Shown here piece after piece: positions 1 through 5,316 of a stretch of 5,316 bases of DNA; position 1 is the first letter of the stretch; every line of letters begins with the position of its first letter. The notes under the pieces were generated by a model. It ran no database searches and had not been told where the DNA came from. It saw only the letters and a list, made by a program, of their open reading frames with translations. Source of the stretch: Hyphomicrobiaceae bacterium. Its GTDB lineage: Bacteria; Pseudomonadota; Alphaproteobacteria; Rhizobiales; HXMU1428-3. Where the stretch lies: the NCBI GenBank assembly GCA_028285025.1, contig JANQQH010000259.1, positions 1-5,316 on the forward strand, given 5' to 3'. The position numbers and the translations under genes were made by a program.

Positions 1-1691
1 CCAACCACTTCCTTTTCAATCTCTTCCTCTGACCGGCTTACACCGCTGTTAAGCACAATCAGTCCCAAAGGAAGTTGGCCCTTTAACTGATCTTTCATAC
101 CAAACACAGCACATTCTGCCACATCTTTGTGAGAGGTGATCACTTCTTCCATCGCCCCCGTGGAAAGCCTGTGACCGGCCACATTAATCACATCGTCGGT
201 GCGCGCCATCACAAACACATAGCCATCCTCATCAATAAAACCAGCATCAGCAGTTTCATAATAGCCTTTAAAGTTGGTCAAATAGCTCTCAACATAACGT
301 GCATCATCTCGCCACAAACTTGGCCCGCACCCAGGAGGAAGAGGCAGCTTTACCGTAAGCACACCAATCTCTCCAGTTGTCAATGGCTGGCCAGCTTCAT
401 CCAAAATATCAATCTCATACCCAGGCATTGGCAAATTAGAGGACCCAACTTTTGTTGGACATTTCTCCAACCCAAACGGAATGGCACTGATGGCCCAAGC
501 CGTTTCAGTTTGCCACCAATGGTCAATCACCGGTTTGTTTAAATGGCGGGAAGCCCATTCAATGGTATCTGGATCAGCCCGCTCGCCGGCCAAGAAAAGC
601 GCGCGCATAGAAGACGTATCTGCCTGATCAATTAATGCCCCTTCTGGGTCTTCACGTTTAATGGCTCTTACCGCTGTTGGCGCCGTAAATAAAATATTGA
701 CCCCATGCTGTTCAACCACTTTCCAGAAAATGCTGGCATCTGGCGTGCCAACAGGTTTGCCTTCATAAAGCACTGTGGTCGCCCCTTGCAGTAAGGGGGC
801 ATAAACGATGTAAGAATGACCCACAACCCAACCAACATCAGAGGCGGCCCACATAACTTGCCCCGGCTCAATGCCATAAATGTTTTTCATGGTCCACTTC
901 ATGGCCACCATGTGGCCGCCATGATCTCGCACAACCCCTTTTGGTTTGCCTGTTGTGCCTGAGGTATAAAGAATATAAAGCGGGTCAGTGGCTTCAACCG
1001 GCACACAGTCAGCCCTTAGTTCCTCGCGCTTGGCCTCTTCCACCAAACTGGCCCAGTCTTTATCATTCGCGCCCATAGCCGCTTGGGCTTGCCCTGGTCG
1101 TTGGTAAATTATCGTGCCGTTTACTTTGTGGGTTGCCCGCTCAATCGCCCCATCAATTAATGGCTTATATTCCACCACCCGATTAGGCTCTAGCCCACAA
1201 GAGGCCGCAACGATCAGCTTTGGCGTACAATCATTAATCCGAATGGCCAACTCTTCGGCGGCAAACCCGCCAAACACCACGCAATGCACAGCGCCCAAAC
1301 GGGCGCAAGCCAACATAGCAACCACAGCCTGAGGGATCATCGGCATATAAATAATCACCCGATCACCTTTTTCAACACCTTGATCTGCGAGCACTTTTGC
1401 AAACACCGCCACTTCATCACGCAAATCTTCATAAGAGATCGATTTAACCTCACCGGTCATTTGGCTATGATAGATGATAGCGGCTTGACCCGGCCGGTCG
1501 GCCACGTGCCTATCTAGACAATTATAAGCGGTATTGCATTTGGCCCCTTTAAACCAACGACCATAAGGCCCCTCATCGGGGTCAAAGCCAAGATCCCATT
1601 TCTTATCCCAGACCAAATCATGTGCGGCTCGTTCCCAAAAACCAACTTTATCATTGAGCCAAGACTGATAGGTATCCCTGTAACTAGCCAT
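1..1691 (-). CDS. prpE: Propionyl-CoA synthetase-like short-chain acyl-CoA synthetase, C-terminus cut by window edge
   Basis: This enzyme joins a short-chain acid, probably propionate, to CoA through an acyl-AMP intermediate, using ATP and releasing AMP and pyrophosphate. It is cytosolic and feeds propionyl-CoA metabolism. I translated the minus strand and found 563 uninterrupted codons. The N-terminal half carries the ACS-type GDRV...YMPM and VFGGF segments. The ATP-binding motif YTSGTTGKPKG is at residues 242-252, SDVGWVVGHSY follows it, and LAGER lies around residue 368. DHWWQTET is at 390-397, the ribose-binding aspartate at 482 (YETAD), and the hinge motif RTDDVINVAGHR at 497-508. The order and wording match PrpE/ACSS3 more closely than acetyl-CoA synthetase. 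PrpE is about 630 residues, so roughly 65 are missing beyond position 1, including the PKTRSGK catalytic lysine region. The start is firm: an in-frame TAA directly precedes this ATG. Its substrate could be acetate or another short acid. No other propionate genes are visible. Confidence 0.9.
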   Translation of the reverse strand, partial: MASYRDTYQSWLNDKVGFWERAAHDLVWDKKWDLGFDPDEGPYGRWFKGAKCNTAYNCLDRHVADRPGQAAIIYHSQMTGEVKSISYEDLRDEVAVFAKVLADQGVEKGDRVIIYMPMIPQAVVAMLACARLGAVHCVVFGGFAAEELAIRINDCTPKLIVAASCGLEPNRVVEYKPLIDGAIERATHKVNGTIIYQRPGQAQAAMGANDKDWASLVEEAKREELRADCVPVEATDPLYILYTSGTTGKPKGVVRDHGGHMVAMKWTMKNIYGIEPGQVMWAASDVGWVVGHSYIVYAPLLQGATTVLYEGKPVGTPDASIFWKVVEQHGVNILFTAPTAVRAIKREDPEGALIDQADTSSMRALFLAGERADPDTIEWASRHLNKPVIDHWWQTETAWAISAIPFGLEKCPTKVGSSNLPMPGYEIDILDEAGQPLTTGEIGVLTVKLPLPPGCGPSLWRDDARYVESYLTNFKGYYETADAGFIDEDGYVFVMARTDDVINVAGHRLSTGAMEEVITSHKDVAECAVFGMKDQLKGQLPLGLIVLNSGVSRSEEEIEKEVV

Positions 1692-1695
1692 TTAG

Positions 1696-1703
1696 CCCCC
1701 ACC
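1696..1703 (-). promoter_or_regulatory. Ribosome binding site of prpE
   Basis: On the minus strand the sequence GGTGGGGG lies just upstream of the ATG at 1691-1689. The GGTGG part sits seven bases from the start, a normal Shine-Dalgarno distance. An in-frame TAA occupies 1694-1692, immediately before the ATG, so no longer in-frame start is possible. Confidence 0.6.
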
Positions 1704-1737
1704 GCAAAATCGAAAAAATATTTTACAAAGATGCATC

Positions 1738-1743
1738 ATTATA
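1738..1743 (-). promoter_or_regulatory. Candidate -10 box of a prpE promoter
   Basis: A perfect TATAAT is read on the minus strand about 47 bases before the prpE start, inside an AT-rich stretch. It lies downstream of the hppA terminator, where a new promoter would be expected. It predicts transcription starting near position 1731 and a leader of about 40 bases. No good -35 hexamer is found at a 15-18 base spacing (the 17-base position reads AGAAGT). The promoter may therefore be activator-dependent, or the match may be chance in AT-rich DNA. Confidence 0.35.
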
Positions 1744-1786
1744 TAGCTCAATAAACATTAACTTCTTTATCGTGTTTTTCAAGATC

Positions 1787-1818
1787 AAAAAAGCCCCCCA
1801 CCAATTAAGGTGAGGGGC
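1787..1818 (-). terminator. Rho-independent terminator of hppA
   Basis: In the minus-strand transcript a 10-pair stem is formed by GCCCCUCACC and GGUGGGGGGC with a six-base loop UUAAUU, followed at once by six U residues (1792-1787). One pair is a U·G wobble and the rest are Watson-Crick. The stem begins about 25 bases after the hppA stop codon. On the plus strand the same position would be a C·A mismatch and the U tract would be missing, so the element is directional and belongs to hppA. Confidence 0.9.
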
Positions 1819-1842
1819 CATCGCTTTTAACAGGGCTGGTGT

Positions 1843-3975
1843 TTATTGATGGGCCAAAATCGCCAACAACAACAACGCCACGATATTGGTAATCTTAATC
1901 ATAGGGTTAACAGCTGGGCCCGCTGTATCCTTATAAGGATCACCCACTGTATCGCCTGTAACAGCTGCCTTGTGGGCATCTGACCCTTTACCACCAAAAT
2001 TACCATCTTCAATGTATTTTTTGGCATTATCCCAGGCCCCGCCCCCAGCCGTCATCGACAAGGCAACAAAAAGACCCGTTACAATCACACCCAGCAACAT
2101 AGCGCCCAGAGCACTAAAAGCGGCTGACTTGCCAGCAATGGCATCAATGGCAAAGAAGCACACGATCGGTGACAAGATCGGCAACAAAGAAGGCACAACC
2201 ATCTCTTTAATCGCGGCTTTAGTGAGCATGTCCACCGCACGACCATAGTCAGGCTTTTCAGTGCCTTCCATAATGCCGGGGCGCTCTTTAAATTGCTGGC
2301 GCACCTCTTCAACGATTTTACCACCTGCACGGCCAACGGCCATCATGCCCATGGCGCCAAACAGATATGGCAACAAACCACCAAAGAACAAGCCGACCAC
2401 CACATAAGGGTTAGACAAAGAAAAGTCCACACTCACCCCATTAAAGTAAGAAAAGGAACCGGTTCCCTCACCCGCTTTAGCAATAAAGTGTTTCAAGTCC
2501 TCAGTGTAGGCAGCAAACAAAACCAGCGCACCAAGACCAGCTGAGCCAATGGCATACCCTTTCGTCACAGCTTTTGTGGTGTTGCCAACAGCATCCAAGG
2601 CATCTGTTGTGTTGCGCACTTCTTCTGGCAACTCAGCCATTTCAGCAATACCGCCGGCATTGTCCGTTACCGGGCCAAACGCATCAAGCGCCACCACAAG
2701 GCCGGCTAAGGCCAACATAGTTGTTACAGCAATGGCAATGCCAAACAGGCCAGCCAAAGAATAAGTGATGATGATACCAGCAATGATAACCAAGGCAGGC
2801 AATGCTGTGGCCTCAAGTGAGACAGCCAAACCTTGAATAACATTGGTGCCATGTCCTGTTACAGAGGCACTGGCAATTGAGCGCACAGGGCGGTAATTGG
2901 TACCAGTGTAATATTCTGTGATCACGATGATGAGGGCCGTTACTGCCAACCCAACGATGCCACAGTAAAACAAATCCATACCTGTAAAGGAAAGATCCCC
3001 AATGGTAAGCGGCGTTGACAAACCAATCACATAATCAGTGACAGGATAAAGCGCGATCAACGATAAAATCCCGGTGGCGATAAAACCTTTATAAAGCGCA
3101 CCCATAATGGATCCATTTGCCCCCAAGCGCACAAAGAAGGTACCGATAATTGAGGTCACAATGCAAACCGCACCAATGGCCAGCGGATAGATCATTAATT
3201 TTTCAACCACCGATTGACCGGCAAAATAAATCGCGGCCAACACCATGGTTGCCACAATGGTCACAACATAGGTTTCAAACAAGTCAGCGGCCATGCCAGC
3301 ACAGTCACCAACATTATCGCCCACATTATCAGCAATGGTCGCCGGGTTGCGCGGGTCATCTTCAGGAATGCCAGCTTCAACCTTACCAACCAGATCACCA
3401 CCAACATCAGCACCTTTGGTGAAAATACCTCCACCCAAACGCGCAAAGATAGAAATAAGCGACGCACCAAACCCAAGCGCAACCAATGAATCAATCACAA
3501 GCCGGTCGGTCACGCCGTAGCCCATAGCTTGGGTAAGGATGAGATAATAAATAATCACACCCAAAAGCGCCAATCCTGCAACGAGCAAACCTGTCACAGC
3601 ACCAGCCTTAAATGCCACTGAAAGGCCCGAGGCCAGGCTAAAACTCGCCGCTTGTGTTGTGCGCACATTAGCCCGCACAGAAACCAACATGCCGATAAAG
3701 CCAGCAAGGCCTGACATAACAGCACCAATAGCAAAGCCAACAGCCACCTGCCAAGATAATAAAAAGGTTAGTAGAATAAAAATCGCGACACCAACGATGG
3801 CAATTGTCCAATATTGCCGTGAAAGATAAGCCTGCGCGCCTTCTTGAATCGCACCTGCAATCTCTTGCATTCTTTCATTTCCAGGGTCAGACGCCAACAC
3901 TGAGCGTATCGCCCAAACGCCATACAGCAGCGCCAACACACCGCAGCCAACAACCCCCCATACAATCAAGTCCAT
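1843..3975 (-). CDS. hppA: Membrane-bound proton-translocating pyrophosphatase, K+-independent type
   Basis: HppA hydrolyses pyrophosphate and uses the energy to pump protons across the cytoplasmic membrane. The 710 residues and about 16 hydrophobic segments fit the family. Substrate and Mg-binding motifs are all present: [11 protein letters not shown] (190-200), DNVGDNVGD (216-224), [12 protein letters not shown] (431-442), [12 protein letters not shown] (645-656) and [14 protein letters not shown] (674-687). The membrane glutamate lies in DLFETY (231-236). In GNTTKAVT the lysine at 468 and threonine at 471 are the pair that marks the K+-independent subfamily; K+-dependent enzymes have Ala and Gly there. 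A start nine codons upstream (4002) is open, but it has no ribosome binding site, whereas the ATG at 3975 has a strong one. The family's known roles are energy conservation at low ATP and removal of biosynthetic pyrophosphate. thiL lies 157 bases upstream on the same strand and a terminator follows. Confidence 0.97.
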   Translation of the reverse strand: MDLIVWGVVGCGVLALLYGVWAIRSVLASDPGNERMQEIAGAIQEGAQAYLSRQYWTIAIVGVAIFILLTFLLSWQVAVGFAIGAVMSGLAGFIGMLVSVRANVRTTQAASFSLASGLSVAFKAGAVTGLLVAGLALLGVIIYYLILTQAMGYGVTDRLVIDSLVALGFGASLISIFARLGGGIFTKGADVGGDLVGKVEAGIPEDDPRNPATIADNVGDNVGDCAGMAADLFETYVVTIVATMVLAAIYFAGQSVVEKLMIYPLAIGAVCIVTSIIGTFFVRLGANGSIMGALYKGFIATGILSLIALYPVTDYVIGLSTPLTIGDLSFTGMDLFYCGIVGLAVTALIIVITEYYTGTNYRPVRSIASASVTGHGTNVIQGLAVSLEATALPALVIIAGIIITYSLAGLFGIAIAVTTMLALAGLVVALDAFGPVTDNAGGIAEMAELPEEVRNTTDALDAVGNTTKAVTKGYAIGSAGLGALVLFAAYTEDLKHFIAKAGEGTGSFSYFNGVSVDFSLSNPYVVVGLFFGGLLPYLFGAMGMMAVGRAGGKIVEEVRQQFKERPGIMEGTEKPDYGRAVDMLTKAAIKEMVVPSLLPILSPIVCFFAIDAIAGKSAAFSALGAMLLGVIVTGLFVALSMTAGGGAWDNAKKYIEDGNFGGKGSDAHKAAVTGDTVGDPYKDTAGPAVNPMIKITNIVALLLLAILAHQ

Positions 3976-4132
3976 TCTAGGTTCTCCCCAATTTGTTTGC
4001 ATTCGGTTTAACTCGAAGCCATGTAGACATTAGTTTGCCTAAATGACAAGCACCTCATTGGTCGAATTTTCGCAATTCATGCACCTAATAGGGGAAAAAG
4101 CGCAAATTTTTTCAAACAAAAAGGCCAGAATT
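3976..4132 (-). other. Gap between thiL and hppA, without a clear terminator
   Basis: This 157-base spacer contains no gene that I can support. Its thiL-proximal part (about 4091-4135) is rich in A and T. The best fold there is a six-pair, almost all A-U hairpin (arms 4113-4108 and 4099-4094) with no U tract after it, which is too weak to call a terminator. A loose sigma-70-like pair, TTGAAA at 4115-4110 and TATTAG at 4090-4085, has a poor 19-base spacing. The spacer therefore allows either read-through from nusB-thiL into hppA or a separate hppA promoter. The sequence does not settle which. Confidence 0.5.
3984..3989 (-). promoter_or_regulatory. Ribosome binding site that decides the hppA start
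   Basis: GGGGAG is read on the minus strand, eight bases before the ATG at 3975-3973. The alternative in-frame ATG at 4002 is preceded by TAAACCGA, which has no Shine-Dalgarno match. The downstream start also makes the protein begin directly with its first membrane segment ([10 protein letters not shown]), as usual for this family. Confidence 0.8.
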
Positions 4133-5122
4133 TTAGAAATGCTCAAAAGTAGAGGCAAGCATCTGTTGTTTTTCACCCTTTTCATTGAAATATTGAGGCG
4201 GCTGCGTACCAGCTGTAATCGTACCTATTTCGGTTACTGGCACTCCATTGAGCATACACTCTTGCTTAAACGCCGCCGCCTGATCGGCTGGAATCGTAGC
4301 CATAATTTCATAATCATCGCCCCAGCCCAAAGCATGAGCAAAAAGCGCGGGCTCCACCTTGATCGCCTTTTCAAGCGCTGATGACAAAGGCACCTGGTTT
4401 AACTGAACATCAGCGCTTTTATTTGAAGCCCGGCAAAGGTTTTCAAGATCGCTGATCAACCCATCAGAGACATCAATAGCCGCGCTAGCATGCTCTTTTA
4501 TCAGTGGGTTAAAACCGCCCCGCGGGATCGGATGGCAATAGCGATGGATGAGGTATTTGGTCTCTTCATGATCTAACTGCCAGCGTTGCTGCAAGTTACT
4601 ATCTTGCATTAACTTGAGCCCCAAGGCGGCATCGCCAAGTGTGCCGGACACAAAAATGCGATCCCCCACATTGGCTGTGCTGCGTTTGACCATTTTGCCA
4701 GCCTCAACGGTGCCAAAGATGGTCACTGAAATTGCAAGCCCACTCTTTGAATGGGTAATGTCTCCGCCCAGCAACGGGCAATAAAAGGCTTTGGATAAAA
4801 CACTTAAACTGGCGCAAAACCCTTCCATCCAAGACGGGTCTGGCGCTTTAGGAAAAGCTAAGCCAAGAAAAAAACCTCTTGGGCAGGCCGCTTTCGCATT
4901 CATATCGGAAACATTCACCGCTAGCGCTTTAAAGCCAATGTTTTCAGGCGTATCACAGGATAAAAAATGCACCCCTTCAAGCAAGAGGTCTTTGGAAATG
5001 ACCAGTTCTGTTCCCGGTTCTGGTTGGAAAAGCGCTGCATCATCTTGGAAACCCAAAGCAGCCGCGTCATTTTGGGCCAAGGGCAGGAGGTAGGTTTCTA
5101 TCAGCTCTTTTTCAAGCTTCAT
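4133..5122 (-). CDS. thiL: Thiamine-monophosphate kinase
   Basis: ThiL phosphorylates thiamine monophosphate with ATP to give thiamine diphosphate, the active cofactor. It is a soluble cytosolic enzyme of the PurM/SelD-like ATP-binding superfamily. The 329 residues match the family length. Recognisable motifs in order are: the metal-binding DDAA at 27-30, SKDLLLEGVHF at 43-53, NVSDMNAKAACPRG at 70-83 (family: NxSDxAAMGAxP), LLGGDITHS at 117-125, GDRIFVSGTLGDAALGL at 153-169, IDVSDGLISDL at 216-226 and GWGDDYEI at 266-273 (family: GGEDYEL). Several positions differ from the common consensus, for example K44 where Thr is usual and GDDYE for GEDYE, but the acidic metal ligands remain. A GTG directly upstream (5125) is also in frame. 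I prefer the ATG at 5122 because GGAG lies seven bases before it and because it overlaps the nusB stop by one base. Confidence 0.95.
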   Translation of the reverse strand: MKLEKELIETYLLPLAQNDAAALGFQDDAALFQPEPGTELVISKDLLLEGVHFLSCDTPENIGFKALAVNVSDMNAKAACPRGFFLGLAFPKAPDPSWMEGFCASLSVLSKAFYCPLLGGDITHSKSGLAISVTIFGTVEAGKMVKRSTANVGDRIFVSGTLGDAALGLKLMQDSNLQQRWQLDHEETKYLIHRYCHPIPRGGFNPLIKEHASAAIDVSDGLISDLENLCRASNKSADVQLNQVPLSSALEKAIKVEPALFAHALGWGDDYEIMATIPADQAAAFKQECMLNGVPVTEIGTITAGTQPPQYFNEKGEKQQMLASTFEHF

Positions 5123-5133
5123 CACCCATCTCC
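5120..5133 (-). promoter_or_regulatory. thiL ribosome binding site and nusB/thiL stop-start overlap
   Basis: On the minus strand GGAG (5133-5130) is followed after seven bases by TGATG. In it the nusB stop TGA (5124-5122) shares its last base with the thiL start ATG (5122-5120). This arrangement usually means that ribosomes finishing nusB reinitiate at thiL, giving translational coupling within one transcript. The ribosome binding site lies inside the last nusB codons. Confidence 0.75.
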
Positions 5134-5316
5134 GGCAGGAATTCCTGGCCCAGCATTCACATCTGGCTCAACTTGTTGCTCAGAAAAGGCATTCCAAATG
5201 TTTTGCAAAACCCCATTGACCACTTTTGGCTCCTGGCCTTCAAAAAAGGAATGGGCCACATCAACATATTCGCTAATCACCACTGCCGAAGGCACATCCT
5301 CGCGCTTGGTCAGCTC
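5122..5316 (-). CDS. nusB: Transcription antitermination factor NusB, C-terminal part only
   Basis: NusB binds boxA RNA with ribosomal protein S10 and supports antitermination of rRNA transcription. Only the last 64 residues are in the window; the N-terminus lies beyond position 5316 and about 90-100 residues are missing. The visible part begins ELTKREDVPSAVVISEYVDV and continues with AHSFFEGQEPKVVNGVLQNI. This is the typical NusB C-terminal pattern of RxDVPxxVxIxEYVDVAxxFF and a VNGVL helix. After the conserved domain there is a short tail rich in Pro, Gly and acidic residues (VEPDVNAGPGIPAGDG), which is probably disordered. The reading frame is open across the edge and stops with TGA overlapping the thiL ATG. 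The NusB-ThiL pair is a common bacterial arrangement, often with ribH upstream; that gene would lie outside this window. Confidence 0.92.
   Translation of the reverse strand, partial: ELTKREDVPSAVVISEYVDVAHSFFEGQEPKVVNGVLQNIWNAFSEQQVEPDVNAGPGIPAGDG

Noticed and set aside
129..542. Plus-strand open frame of 137 codons inside the acyl-CoA synthetase gene
   Set aside because: It is fully antisense to a conserved part of prpE (hinge motif and DHWWQTET region), and its His/Pro/Arg-rich product is typical of a shadow frame.
3150..3520. Several overlapping plus-strand frames and one minus-strand frame within hppA
   Set aside because: They cover the conserved pyrophosphate-binding motifs of hppA in other frames and show only the reverse of its codon pattern.
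4094..4113. Hairpin GAAAAA/UUUUUC after thiL as a terminator
   Set aside because: The stem is nearly all A-U, the loop is eight bases, and it is followed by CCC with no U tract.
4085..4115. TTGAAA ... TATTAG as an hppA promoter
   Set aside because: The -10 box matches only four of six consensus bases, the spacing is 19 bases, and the surrounding DNA is AT-rich, so chance matches are likely. Kept only as a possibility.
3976..4132. A TPP riboswitch or other thiamine-linked leader near thiL
   Set aside because: I saw no CUGAGA-type thi-box motif or long structured leader in this gap, and thiL itself has no leader because it overlaps nusB.
4043..4381. Plus-strand open frame of 112 codons overlapping the thiL end and the thiL-hppA gap
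   Set aside because: It lies mostly antisense to the conserved thiL 3' end, its product resembles no family I recognise and is basic and low in structure, and I see no ribosome binding site. It is most likely an antisense shadow.
1..5316. Mobile element, CRISPR array, toxin-antitoxin or defence island
   Set aside because: The window is densely filled by four conserved housekeeping or metabolic genes in one orientation, with two short spacers. I saw no terminal inverted repeats, spaced direct repeats or recombinase motifs.

Overview
The window is housekeeping chromosome from what looks like an alphaproteobacterium of moderate GC content. The evidence is the gene order nusB-thiL-hppA, which is common in alphaproteobacteria, and an H+-pyrophosphatase whose motifs match the Rhodospirillum-type, K+-independent branch. 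I cannot fix the genus. All four genes lie on the minus strand, so transcription runs from high to low coordinates. There are no RNA genes, insertion sequences, CRISPR arrays, phage genes or recognisable repeats.

Reading in the direction of transcription: (1) 5316-5122 is the C-terminal end of nusB (transcription antitermination factor), cut by the window edge. Its TGA overlaps the ATG of thiL by one base. (2) 5122-4133 is a complete thiL (thiamine-monophosphate kinase, last step of thiamine diphosphate synthesis). (3) 4132-3976 is a 157-base gap with no convincing terminator or promoter. It ends in a strong ribosome binding site for hppA. (4) 3975-1843 is a complete hppA, a 710-residue membrane-bound proton-pumping pyrophosphatase. 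The start chosen here is nine codons inside the longest open frame. (5) 1842-1692 is a 151-base gap. It holds a clear rho-independent terminator for hppA and a perfect TATAAT -10 box that probably belongs to the next gene. (6) 1691-1 is a prpE-type short-chain acyl-CoA synthetase, most likely propionyl-CoA synthetase. It lacks its last stretch, including the catalytic-lysine motif, because the window ends.

Functionally, nusB and thiL form a translationally coupled pair and hppA may be read from the same transcript. PrpE releases pyrophosphate when it activates its acid, and HppA hydrolyses pyrophosphate while pumping protons. The two are metabolically compatible neighbours, but a terminator separates them and the link is inference. 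I found no sign of a new biological system. The findings below are modest points on starts, regulation and predicted specificity.
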